Origin: a virus
IMG/VR virus record: IMGVR_UViG_3300036804_000119
Span: 1-41,348 of that record
DNA length: 41,348 nucleotides
Strand: one strand, 5' to 3'
The notes under the pieces were generated by a model. It was not told where the DNA came from. It did not search any database and was given only the letters and a program-made list of their open reading frames with translations. The translations under genes and the position numbers were made by a program. Shown piece after piece: positions 16,518 through 24,257 of this stretch; the stretch's first letter is position 1, and the number at the start of each line of letters is the position of its first letter.

Positions 16518-17837
16518 CTATTCCTTTGCTGCAGCTAGCCGACTCAAAGCCACTGCCAACTCGCGTTTATTGCTAAATCCGGTTTCCAACAAGTAAGCTT
16601 CCTGGGAGCTTTTCAGTTCCAGGCCTTCTCTATCAAATTGCTCCTGCAATAGTTTCCACGTTTCTAAATCCAGTGGCCACTCGTCGATCCCCATCCGTTC
16701 AATCTGGGCCTCTTTCTGCGCGGCCTTAATGGCCCAGTAGTCAAAGCCCTGATGGGTGCGCAAATAGTCGAGGATCGCACAAGTGTTGCGCCGGGAATGC
16801 TTGGAAGAACTCAAGGCGTGCTGCAGCTTGCGGATGCGGGCATTCTGCACCATCAGCCGGTCGTATTCGCCTCGGGTCCAGCCGTTATTAGCCAGCATGT
16901 TGCTGAAATCCTCGAGGCTCTTAATCTCGCACCGGCTCTGAAAGCGGGCCGATTCCATCTCGATCTCGCTTAAATCGACCGTGACAAAAAGTAAGTTACA
17001 CAAAACCAGGGCCAGCTCTTGGTTAGCACTGTCCCAGCAAATCCGCTCGTACTCCGGGTTGTGTAAAAGGACGTAGCTATCGATGTGCTGCTGGGCCAAC
17101 GGCTGGCCATTAACCTCAATGCGCCGGTCCCGGTCATAGAGAGCTTGGAAAGCGTGCGACAGATGGTCGGGCCTGGGCTTAACCTTTACCTGCGGCAGAT
17201 AGCTCCAGAAGTTAGTCAGGGCCTCGACCGCATCTAACTCTTTTTGCGGGATGCAAGGGAAACTGACTCCCAGGGCACCGGCCCACATCTCCTCACAAAG
17301 CGCGACCGTGCGCTGGCTGTAATGGATGGCCTGCATCACTTTTAAGAACTGTTCGACTGGCCCCACTGTCTCCGGGTGCTCCGCGAACTCTTTCTGGTAA
17401 TGCTCGACTCCGGCCCGGATATTAACTAACGGGACCGTGAGTGAATCATAGGCTCCCCCTGGCCGCTGCACGTAGTTAAGCGCCACCTCGGAGTCATCTT
17501 CAGTGACGCCATTATGATACCATTCGTAGATCTTACCGATCCCGATCATCCCCACGTAGTCCAGCTCAACCGCTCGCAAAGCACCAATAGAGGCCGCTCC
17601 GTAAATGGCTTTAACCCCTGGATGCTGCAGTGCATAGATGATCTCCTTGTGCCAGGGGCTCAAATTCTGCCGGAACTCGCCATCAATCAGGATCACAATG
17701 CTGGGGTTGAGATTGATGACGTCGCTGGCGATATCGCCCTGGCGAGCCGGTGGCTTGAATGTCGCCTCCGGTATAATCTTTTTGGCCTTTTCCAGTTCAA
17801 GGCTGGGGCCCAGGTAGACAAGGATCAGGTCGGACAT
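16518..17837 (-). CDS. tfuA: TfuA-like protein, partner of YcaO
   Basis: This is a 439-residue protein. Residues 1-145 carry the TfuA core: YLGPSLELEKAK (8-19), FKPPARQGDI (27-36), VILIDGEF (48-55), WHKEIIYAL (62-70), YGAASIGALRAVEL (79-92), VGMIGIGKIYEWY (95-107), EDDSEVAL (113-120) and PLVNIRA (136-142). TfuA proteins act with YcaO cyclodehydratases, best known for backbone thioamide formation in thioamitide peptides and in methanogen McrA, where TfuA is thought to help deliver sulfur or substrate. The C-terminal 290 residues are a helical extension (ANNGWTRGEYDRLMVQNARI). The start at 17837 has a near-perfect Shine-Dalgarno site and overlaps the end of ycaO by 13 bases, so translation is coupled. 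Identification is by motif; the target is unknown. Confidence 0.9.
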   Translation of the reverse strand: MSDLILVYLGPSLELEKAKKIIPEATFKPPARQGDIASDVINLNPSIVILIDGEFRQNLSPWHKEIIYALQHPGVKAIYGAASIGALRAVELDYVGMIGIGKIYEWYHNGVTEDDSEVALNYVQRPGGAYDSLTVPLVNIRAGVEHYQKEFAEHPETVGPVEQFLKVMQAIHYSQRTVALCEEMWAGALGVSFPCIPQKELDAVEALTNFWSYLPQVKVKPRPDHLSHAFQALYDRDRRIEVNGQPLAQQHIDSYVLLHNPEYERICWDSANQELALVLCNLLFVTVDLSEIEMESARFQSRCEIKSLEDFSNMLANNGWTRGEYDRLMVQNARIRKLQHALSSSKHSRRNTCAILDYLRTHQGFDYWAIKAAQKEAQIERMGIDEWPLDLETWKLLQEQFDREGLELKSSQEAYLLETGFSNKRELAVALSRLAAAKE

Positions 17838-19045
17838 TCTTTATCCTCCTTAAGTTCTTCCAGCTTGCGCTGGGCGTAAGAAAGGCAGCGCAGGCCCGGA
17901 GTCCAATAGTCGAACCGGTGGGGCTCGCACTGAGGCGAAAGGACCCGCACCACATGCAGGCAATCCGCATGCCGTCCTAAATCCTTAACGAAGACTTCGC
18001 TAACGCCCCGGCTCTTAAGTAACTTTAACAAATAACGTAATTCGCTTTTGATATCAGGGAACTCGAGCTTGCGGTATTCGCTGATGGAAGAGCCCCGCTC
18101 TAACTCGTTAAACATCTGGTCGAGCTTCGTCTGATCCATCCGCTTCATTAAGAGGAACTGGCGGCGTAAGAGGTCATCGCGCGCGCCGGAGATGTAGCAG
18201 GCACGGCCCTGGATGGCCTCGGTGATCGCCCGCAAAGCGGCGCTCTCCGCATTCAGGTGGCATCCGTATCCGGCAAAGGTTCCGGCACAGTTGCCGCTTA
18301 AATCCAGAATGGTTGCGGTAAAGACCGGCACCTGATAATCGGTTGTGCAATCAAAGAGATGCAGCTTGAGGTCCTGTTCCTCTAACCGTTTAACGATAGC
18401 CTCAATCTCGGGACACAAACTAACTAGCGGCATCCGGTTAGCTAAAATCCCTAAGTTCTCCATCATGTAGGTGTGGATCGTCCAGCCGTCGCGTTCCACG
18501 ATCTCGTAGAGGCCCGAAAGAATCGCATCTTCCAATGTCGCCCCGCTGGCTAAGCCATTTGAACCGACCTGAAAGTACATGACCGGCTGCGCTTCGAGCC
18601 GGGGCACTATCCAGATAAGATCACTGGGGACAAGCTTGACGGCCCCGTTCTGGATGTTAGTCGTCTCTTCCCAGGCAATGGGCGTTAGCTCGTTAACTAT
18701 CGAAGCCCGGATAGGGAAACAATCCTCTACCGGCAAATGGTCTTCTTCGGGCAGCTGGAGACTGTTAGCCAGCCTAAAGTCGCCAAAAGGGTGCTCAGCC
18801 ACCTCAAACTCAATGGCCTCGGCGATGGCTCCGGCGCGGGCAAACTTCGCTTCTAGGCCTTTACCGGCATGAATAGAAAGGGTCTGAGAAAGTGCCCTGG
18901 TAGTGGTGAAGACCGGCACTCCGATAGTGTCTAGTCCGGTCACATCGGCCACCCGCGAGATCGCGAACTTCTCCAACAGCTCTTCGCGGGTAAGCCGGTT
19001 AAGGGCCTCAGCACAAGCTTCGCGCAACTCTAAGCGGGTAGGCAT
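17825..19045 (-). CDS. ycaO: YcaO-family ATP-dependent backbone-modifying enzyme
   Basis: This 406-residue protein carries the YcaO signature blocks: SIHAGKGLEAKFARAGAIAE then AIE (57-79, with E76 and E79), SNGLASGATLEDAILSGLYE then IVERD (162-186, with E173, E181, E184, R185 and D186), and AGYGCHLNAESAALRAITEA then IQGR (258-281, with E267, R272, E276 and R281). In characterised YcaO proteins these acidic and Arg residues bind Mg-ATP and phosphorylate a backbone amide, giving azolines or, with TfuA and a sulfur source, thioamides. Length is normal for a stand-alone YcaO. The C-terminus (KELKEDKECPT) lacks the Pro-rich tail typical of azoline-forming members. The start at 19045 overlaps the end of the upstream virion gene by 16 bases and has no clear Shine-Dalgarno site, which points to coupled translation. 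The natural target is unknown. Confidence 0.93.
   Translation of the reverse strand: MPTRLELREACAEALNRLTREELLEKFAISRVADVTGLDTIGVPVFTTTRALSQTLSIHAGKGLEAKFARAGAIAEAIEFEVAEHPFGDFRLANSLQLPEEDHLPVEDCFPIRASIVNELTPIAWEETTNIQNGAVKLVPSDLIWIVPRLEAQPVMYFQVGSNGLASGATLEDAILSGLYEIVERDGWTIHTYMMENLGILANRMPLVSLCPEIEAIVKRLEEQDLKLHLFDCTTDYQVPVFTATILDLSGNCAGTFAGYGCHLNAESAALRAITEAIQGRACYISGARDDLLRRQFLLMKRMDQTKLDQMFNELERGSSISEYRKLEFPDIKSELRYLLKLLKSRGVSEVFVKDLGRHADCLHVVRVLSPQCEPHRFDYWTPGLRCLSYAQRKLEELKEDKECPT
17844..17851 (-). promoter_or_regulatory. Strong Shine-Dalgarno site for tfuA
   Basis: Read leftward, AAGGAGGA lies six bases before the ATG at 17837 and inside the last codons of ycaO. It is among the strongest ribosome-binding sites in the window and fixes the tfuA start. 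Confidence 0.85.
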
Positions 19046-20532
19046 ATGTAGGTCGTCCGGTCGGTCACCAGGGTCATTAATCCCCTCACCAGGGCCCCTA
19101 GCAGCCTGTTCTGGGCGACTTTAGGAGCCAGGGAAGGTCCATACACTAGGTAGGTTCTGCGGACGATCCTGGGGGCTTTATTCATCAGCCAATGCCGGAA
19201 TACACGCCACTTAGGCGAGTCCTCGCCGAATGCGGCACGGGCCACCCAACAGGCTCCTGCTGCGGTGGCTCCGACTACTGCTGCAGTCGAACCGGCTGAG
19301 ACCAGGGCTCCGGTCGTAGCCGATTGCTGTTGCGCAGCCATCTGTTGGTTCTGGGCATTGAGCTGAGCCTGATTAAAGGCGATGCCGTTCATGGTCGCAT
19401 AATTTGCCTGTTGAAAACTGTTGTAAGCCCCGGCTTGACCCAGCTCAGTCTGTGCCATGTTAGTTCCGCCCATCCCAAAGGGCCGCTTCTGGAACATATT
19501 CCCGGCAGTCTGCATGTTGAGCATTAGATTGGTGGCCTGCTGGTTCTGCAGGTTGCCATAGATGTTGGCCATCTGGGACGTGTCCATCCCGTACTGCTCC
19601 TGGGCTTGTTGAGCAGCATTGGAAAGCTGGCCAGCCTGACCTGCGGTCTGGGCTCCTAACCCAAGAGTCTGGGCTCCTTGACCCAAGACACCTGCTCCTA
19701 GTCCCATGGTCTGAGCCCCGGAGCCAATCGTTTGCGCGCCAAGACCTGAGAGCTGTCCACCCTGGCCCATAATGGATGCGGCTTGGGAGATATCGCCCAT
19801 GGCCTCGCCCCGCATTGCTTGGCCATACTGCAGCGTGTTTAAGCCTAACTGCCGCGCGGCAGCGGATTGTCCGGCCATGCCCTGGCCTAATGAAGCGGCA
19901 CCTAACCCAGCGCCCATTGTAGTTCCCAGCCCCGCCCGCATCATTTGCTGCTGGGTCTGCGGATCAATCGGCTCCTGCAAGAGTTGCTGGCCTAAAGCGT
20001 AAGGAGTTGCCGCCATGCCGCTGAGCTGCTGGCCCTGTCCGTATAACTGCCCGCCCATAGCCCCTTGCTGTGCGCCCATGTTAACCATGGGCTGGGCTAG
20101 ACCAGCCTGCTGGGCACCCAGGCCCATGATCGGCTGGACTGCCCCGCCCACGGTCGAAGCCGCGTTACGGATGGAATTGATGTCGCTAGTCGTCGGAGTG
20201 CCTTGACGGCCCGCAATCTGGTTAGCTAACCCACCCATGACCGACTGGAGGCCACCTGTGGCCGCTCCGGCAGCATTAACTTGGTTCCCTAGGTTAGCTT
20301 GCCACTGCTGGTAAGCATTCTGTAGCGCCGGATAGCGGTTAGCGAAATCCGCGTCACTTAACGCATAACTCTGGACATCGCCTCCGATGGCCATCTGGTT
20401 GAGGGCCTGGGCGCTATTATAATCAAACCCAGGAGGAGTGCCTTGGGCCTTGAATTGACTACTGCCGCCGCCGCCGCCGCCGCCAAAGTAGCGCGGACCA
20501 AATAGCCATACTATGAAATCAAACAGTCTCAT
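19030..20532 (-). CDS. Gly/Gln/Ala-rich virion protein with CWVAR C-terminal domain; candidate YcaO-TfuA substrate
   Basis: This 500-residue protein starts at 20532 with GAGG upstream and overlaps the previous gene by 4 bases (ATGA). A hydrophobic N-terminus (MRLFDFIVWLFGP) leads into a run of seven Gly. Residues 40-410 are helical and low-complexity with heptad-like repeats (GAQTMGLGAGVLGQGAQTLG), typical of phage needle or ejection proteins. Residues about 410-427 are a small hydrophobic stretch (AAVVGATAAGA). Residues 428-475 read CWVARAAFGEDSPKWRVFRH, WLMNKAPRIVRRTYLVYGPS and LAPKV. I recall similar C-W/F-V/I-A...Y/F-G...LR/FR...YY..G/S.P.A C-terminal modules in other phage and surface proteins. 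The tail (TDRTTYICLPA) overlaps the start of ycaO. Virion location and substrate role are inferred. Confidence 0.78.
   Translation of the reverse strand: MRLFDFIVWLFGPRYFGGGGGGGSSQFKAQGTPPGFDYNSAQALNQMAIGGDVQSYALSDADFANRYPALQNAYQQWQANLGNQVNAAGAATGGLQSVMGGLANQIAGRQGTPTTSDINSIRNAASTVGGAVQPIMGLGAQQAGLAQPMVNMGAQQGAMGGQLYGQGQQLSGMAATPYALGQQLLQEPIDPQTQQQMMRAGLGTTMGAGLGAASLGQGMAGQSAAARQLGLNTLQYGQAMRGEAMGDISQAASIMGQGGQLSGLGAQTIGSGAQTMGLGAGVLGQGAQTLGLGAQTAGQAGQLSNAAQQAQEQYGMDTSQMANIYGNLQNQQATNLMLNMQTAGNMFQKRPFGMGGTNMAQTELGQAGAYNSFQQANYATMNGIAFNQAQLNAQNQQMAAQQQSATTGALVSAGSTAAVVGATAAGACWVARAAFGEDSPKWRVFRHWLMNKAPRIVRRTYLVYGPSLAPKVAQNRLLGALVRGLMTLVTDRTTYICLPA
20464..20484 (-). repeat. Seven GCC triplets coding for polyGly
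   Basis: Seven consecutive GCC triplets on the plus strand encode seven Gly after the hydrophobic N-terminus of the 500-residue protein. It is a candidate slippage tract. Confidence 0.8.
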
Positions 20533-20939
20533 GGGGCCTCTTCGTCGTAGATATAAGCCGTTTCGTCGGCTCGCTTGAGCCGAATCCGCCTAAAATTGTT
20601 AGCTCCGAACTCCTGATCTTTTTTGCACATCATGAAGATCGGGTTACCCACCATGCGTTTAAACTCAGTCACAAGGCTGCGCACGATGTGCAAAAACTCG
20701 CGAGGACTGAGCCGCTCCGGGTGCAGCGCCGGGTAAACCACGAATTGTTGAACAGTTAGGAAATAACCAACCGGTTGACCGTGATAGAAGACGATGTAAA
20801 CCGGGTATTGGCGCGGGCAGTCTCCGCCCCACAGATCGCGGGATAAGAGATCGACTCCCCAGTTGCGCATCTCTTTTTCATCATTGATGCGGATCAGGGA
20901 GATCCCCTCTTTGTCAGGCATTTTATGCAAGTCTTGCAT
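20529..20939 (-). CDS. GNAT-like small phage protein
   Basis: This is a 136-residue protein from ATG at 20939 (MQDLHKMPDKEG). The segment PVYIVFYHGQPVGYFLTVQQ then FVVYPALHPERLSPREFLHI, VRSLVTEFKR and NPIFM matches the strand-strand-helix pattern of GNAT folds as seen in small phage proteins near tail genes (x-x-G-Q-P-V-G-Y-F, V-x-P-A-L-H-P). The C-terminus (NNFRRIRLKRADETAYIYDE) is compatible with the last GNAT strands. It overlaps the fibre gene by 17 bases and the next gene by 4, so it is part of the tail block. It could acetylate a virion or host protein, or be a structural derivative of the fold; no catalytic residue can be assigned from sequence alone. Confidence 0.6.
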   Translation of the reverse strand: MQDLHKMPDKEGISLIRINDEKEMRNWGVDLLSRDLWGGDCPRQYPVYIVFYHGQPVGYFLTVQQFVVYPALHPERLSPREFLHIVRSLVTEFKRMVGNPIFMMCKKDQEFGANNFRRIRLKRADETAYIYDEEAP

Positions 20940-22218
20940 CAGCAGTGATATAGGTAAAAAACACCTCTCCCTTGACTGCAGTCACGGTGCCACCACTCGA
21001 ATTAATTCCTTTGGCAACAGCCGCCAACGTGGCAGCTGTATAATCCACTCCCGTGCTGATATTGGTTATCTTTCCAGCAGTAAAACTACTTGAGCCATAA
21101 GGCACAACTGTAGGAGCCTTGCACATCCGGCGAGGGAACCCGAAACCGAACGCAACCGCATTAGCTAAATGAGCTGTAGCAGTGATGGGGAAACCTCCCG
21201 TGACCGATTGGTAAGTGAATGTTGTGAAGTAGTACCGGATACAGTCGTGGAGATCGGCCTCAAAAGAGTTGGCAGTGAAATAGGTGGGGCTGGGGCTAGC
21301 CTCGAGCTTGATCGCCGTGATCTTAATCTGGTTGTTGGCGACGGCTAGCATGTTGGAGTTAGCTGACGTCCCAGCAAAGAATCCTGAGACCCATTGATTG
21401 GGAGTGGTGGTCTGGTACTGGCCTCCGACTCCCATGACCACACCTAAGTAAAGCCCGGTCTGGCCTTCCCCGAAGTTCCATGTGCCGGTGCTGGTCGGCA
21501 GCGCCGGGATATTGGTGATCTTGATCCGGGTATAGGTGTTAGGCGTGACAATCGTGAAAGGGAAAACGTAGCTGTAATCCCGGCCATTCGAGGTCAGGTA
21601 AGCCGAATAGTTCCCCGGTTGATTAACCCATACGCTGAAGGCGAGACTCAATATCTCTCCCTGGATTCCGGCAATATCACTGCCCTCGATCAGATGCTCG
21701 TGCGCAAAAAGATCGGTCGCGGCCAAGGTCGGAACCAGGGTGGTGCCCACCGTGTATTTGATGGCGCTGCCGATAAAATCTGTGTCGACGCTGGCCGTGG
21801 GGCCCGTGTCCAAGCTGACCGATAAAACATTGGGCTGAGTGACCCGGCTTAAGACCATGTCAAAGGTTCTGTTGACTCCGGCGGGCAGCGAATTAAAGGC
21901 ATTCCCCAGCTGCTGGATTTGATAGAGTGCGTTCTTAGCGTAGTTGCGCGCAGCCTTTACACTGGCTGATTGCGGCAGGTACTGGCCGCTCACCGGGTCC
22001 CAGAAATACCATTGGCCGTTTAAAGCAATGGGGCCCTGGTCGCTGGTAGGCAAGGTGGGTGCGGGCGTAGTCCCAACCGGGTAATAAAGGCCAGTCAGAA
22101 AGTTCCCGCTGATATAGATAATCGCGAGCTGGCCGCTCTGCTGGAAGGTCTCATCCATGTCCCCCTCAAACCCTTCGGGGAACGGCGCATAAGCTAAATA
22201 ACCTTGGAAAAGTGGCAT
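20923..22218 (-). CDS. Tail fibre / receptor-binding-type protein
   Basis: This is a 431-residue protein starting at 22218 (MPLFQGYLAYAPFPEGFEGD). Residues 1-80 look like a virion-attachment segment that includes GQWYFWDPVSGQYLPQS. Residues 110-330 are beta-rich and look like a carbohydrate-binding or jelly-roll region (TFDMVLSRV...IKITAIKLEASPSPTYF). The C-terminal part has EADLHDCIRYYFTTF, GFGFPRRMCKAPTV and a Gly/Thr-rich end (AATLAAVAKGINSSGGTVTA). The ELxxCxRYY pattern is frequent in phage tail fibres and tail-associated domains. It lies directly after the nozzle-like and 66-residue genes. Likely role is adsorption to the host surface; the receptor is unknown. Confidence 0.8.
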   Translation of the reverse strand: MPLFQGYLAYAPFPEGFEGDMDETFQQSGQLAIIYISGNFLTGLYYPVGTTPAPTLPTSDQGPIALNGQWYFWDPVSGQYLPQSASVKAARNYAKNALYQIQQLGNAFNSLPAGVNRTFDMVLSRVTQPNVLSVSLDTGPTASVDTDFIGSAIKYTVGTTLVPTLAATDLFAHEHLIEGSDIAGIQGEILSLAFSVWVNQPGNYSAYLTSNGRDYSYVFPFTIVTPNTYTRIKITNIPALPTSTGTWNFGEGQTGLYLGVVMGVGGQYQTTTPNQWVSGFFAGTSANSNMLAVANNQIKITAIKLEASPSPTYFTANSFEADLHDCIRYYFTTFTYQSVTGGFPITATAHLANAVAFGFGFPRRMCKAPTVVPYGSSSFTAGKITNISTGVDYTAATLAAVAKGINSSGGTVTAVKGEVFFTYITADARLA

Positions 22219-22221
22219 GGC

Positions 22222-22422
22222 TTACCAACGATGGTTAGGTCTGGATAGAATCAGGAACTGCGGCCCGAAAGGGTTCTTGACGAACTGCAATTCACCCTGC
22301 AATGCGTCATAGATCAGTTCCCTGGAGCGTTTTTGGTAGATCGGCGGCATCCCCGTCTGGGGCACGATCTGGACAGCTCCCCCGCTATCAGCGGCATTCT
22401 TAGGCTTAGGTGGCTGGCTCAT
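22222..22422 (-). CDS. Small 66-residue virion-block protein
   Basis: The start was placed at ATG 22422 (MSQPPKPKNAADSGGA) because GGAGG lies eight bases upstream; a longer frame from 22476 has no such site and would run deep into the upstream gene. The chosen start overlaps the nozzle-like gene by 17 bases. The N-terminus is Pro/Lys-rich, and residues about 20-66 (PPIYQKRSRELIYDALQGEL, then FGPQFLILSRPN) look folded. It sits between nozzle and fibre, where small joining or chaperone proteins are common. No family recognised. Confidence 0.7.
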   Translation of the reverse strand: MSQPPKPKNAADSGGAVQIVPQTGMPPIYQKRSRELIYDALQGELQFVKNPFGPQFLILSRPNHRW

Positions 22423-24256
22423 AGGTTGCCTCCAAAATGATTTTCGGGGTGGTGGATTCGTCGACCGGGCAAACACCCTGAGGCGATTGCAGCTGCCGGT
22501 CGTAGAAGAACTTGATCATGCGAACACCGAGACGCCCTTGCCACTGGATCATCAGCTGGAAAGCTTTATCGATCCCGTCCGGGCGACCAATCTCTAAACA
22601 GGCTGCGCCGTCACTGGTAACACCGTCTTCCTTGACTACAAATTCCTTGGTCCGCATGTGCCGGACCTGTCTGCGGTAGTTCTCAAACTCGGTCGTACGG
22701 CCCTCAGCGACGTAGTAAAGGACGGCATTAGCCGGGTTGCCCCAGGGCCCGACATCCGCGCGCAAAGTAGTCGAAAAAAGCGGCTGGTAGTTCCCAGCCA
22801 ACCCGGTCACATAGACCTGCACCGGGACCACGCCTTTCAGGTTAACCAGCATGAACTCGGCAAAAACAAACCGGTAATAGTCATCGGTCGTAAGCGTGAA
22901 AGCTTTGGTCTCTAAACTACAGGCAACGTCAGTCTCGCAAGCATCGATCTGGTTAGGAATAAAGTTTTCCCACAGATGGATGTTAGCCTGGAGCGGCAGA
23001 CTGGTCTCGGGCTGCGGGCTAGGGCTATCGCCTGCATTCACCGCCAGAAAGCCGCCAGAATAAGACAGTTCGTACTGATGTTGGGTGCCATTGAAAATGG
23101 GGCTGGTAAACTGGATCGGAAAGGTCCCTACCCAGATGCCGGTCCAGCAGATCCCGGCTGTATTATTGAGTTTCTCCGCAATCCCGGCATCCATGATCCA
23201 AGTGTGCCGGTTCTGGATGGCACTGGCTGGGACTGCGATCAGTAAGATGTTCTCCCAGGTGCCGATAACTATTCCGCTCGTGTCCGGCGCGAATAGGTCC
23301 TTAGAGCGCATCATTTCGCCGTCCACGGTCAGGATCACCGTGGTCAGATTCTGGGTCAGCGCCCGGTCATAGCTGATCAGGCCCCGGTGGGTCATAAACC
23401 AGGGCATCCCGTGTAAGAGCCCATAAGCAAAGGGCCCCACTAGTCCGATCTCCAAGTTAACATCGGATTGAAAGCCTTGGGTGGTCTGCCACTGGGTCCG
23501 GTCCTGAATAAAGCTCGACAAGGAATGCATGGAGCTTTCGGTGTAGACCTGCACACCCTGGACCGGAGCCGGAAAAAGGTTAACAACCTTGCGCGGGAAC
23601 CTAAAGCCGGTCTGGGTGGCCAGATATTCTTCCTCGGTGAAACTGGCCCCGTAAAGCAGGTCAGAAGCGAAAACTAACTCGCCTTGAGCTAACCACAGTC
23701 GGTTATCCTGCCAGAGCATGGCCGTCCCAATCATCATGGGCTTGCGCGGATTGCCCGTGACGTAGCTCTCATTAACTATGCCGCTCGAAAAGTCGGATAA
23801 GTCCCAGTAACAAGGCTGGCTTTCCCCATCCTGCATGAAGACCACATTCTTTGGGTTGGGAAGAAGCACGATATTGTTAGAGTTGTCGTAGTAGAGCGCC
23901 TGGACTGTGTTTTGGAAATAGATCCAGTCGGCATCAGGGGCAAAGGTGACTCCCTTTAGCTGACTCCAGCTGCCTTTGTAAAAGGGAAGGGGCGACCAGT
24001 AGATTTTCCCGTCAATCGCCACCATCTCGTAGTTCACGTCATCAATGGTGCGCACCCAGTAATGTCCGTGGCCTTTGCGGCCACAGAAAGAAACTACCTT
24101 GCGCTTGCCGGGGCGAGTCTGGATGATGCCGCCCCGGTTAACGATGTTAACTCCCCAGGAATAAGTGCCTTGAGTTAAGTCAGTGGGATAGAGCAGCGAA
24201 TCGACTCCGCCTACATACTGGCCATCCAAAATGATTTGTTCGTTCTGTGCGGCCAT
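22406..24256 (-). CDS. Tail nozzle / stabilisation-type protein
   Basis: This 616-residue beta-rich protein starts at 24256. The N-terminus, IILDGQYVGGVDSLLYPTDL then TQGTYSWGVNIVNRGGIIQT and RPGK, fits the opening of tail nozzle or stabilisation proteins of short-tailed phages, where NxxNRxGxxxxRPG is typical. The body carries repeated Trp/Tyr-rich blades (NRLWLAQGELVFASDL; GTWENILLIAVPASAI; GICWTGIWVGTFPIQF) that suggest a beta-propeller. The order connector, nozzle, fibre supports the call. It is two bases from the upstream connector gene. I infer a role as the distal tail channel beneath the adaptor; the family is assigned by pattern and synteny. Confidence 0.8.
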   Translation of the reverse strand: MAAQNEQIILDGQYVGGVDSLLYPTDLTQGTYSWGVNIVNRGGIIQTRPGKRKVVSFCGRKGHGHYWVRTIDDVNYEMVAIDGKIYWSPLPFYKGSWSQLKGVTFAPDADWIYFQNTVQALYYDNSNNIVLLPNPKNVVFMQDGESQPCYWDLSDFSSGIVNESYVTGNPRKPMMIGTAMLWQDNRLWLAQGELVFASDLLYGASFTEEEYLATQTGFRFPRKVVNLFPAPVQGVQVYTESSMHSLSSFIQDRTQWQTTQGFQSDVNLEIGLVGPFAYGLLHGMPWFMTHRGLISYDRALTQNLTTVILTVDGEMMRSKDLFAPDTSGIVIGTWENILLIAVPASAIQNRHTWIMDAGIAEKLNNTAGICWTGIWVGTFPIQFTSPIFNGTQHQYELSYSGGFLAVNAGDSPSPQPETSLPLQANIHLWENFIPNQIDACETDVACSLETKAFTLTTDDYYRFVFAEFMLVNLKGVVPVQVYVTGLAGNYQPLFSTTLRADVGPWGNPANAVLYYVAEGRTTEFENYRRQVRHMRTKEFVVKEDGVTSDGAACLEIGRPDGIDKAFQLMIQWQGRLGVRMIKFFYDRQLQSPQGVCPVDESTTPKIILEATYEPAT

Positions 24257-24257
24257 A

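Noticed and set aside
22423-22476. Longer start for the 66-aa gene
   Set aside because: GGAGG lies eight bases before ATG 22422; the upstream ATG lacks a site and sits deep in the nozzle-like gene.
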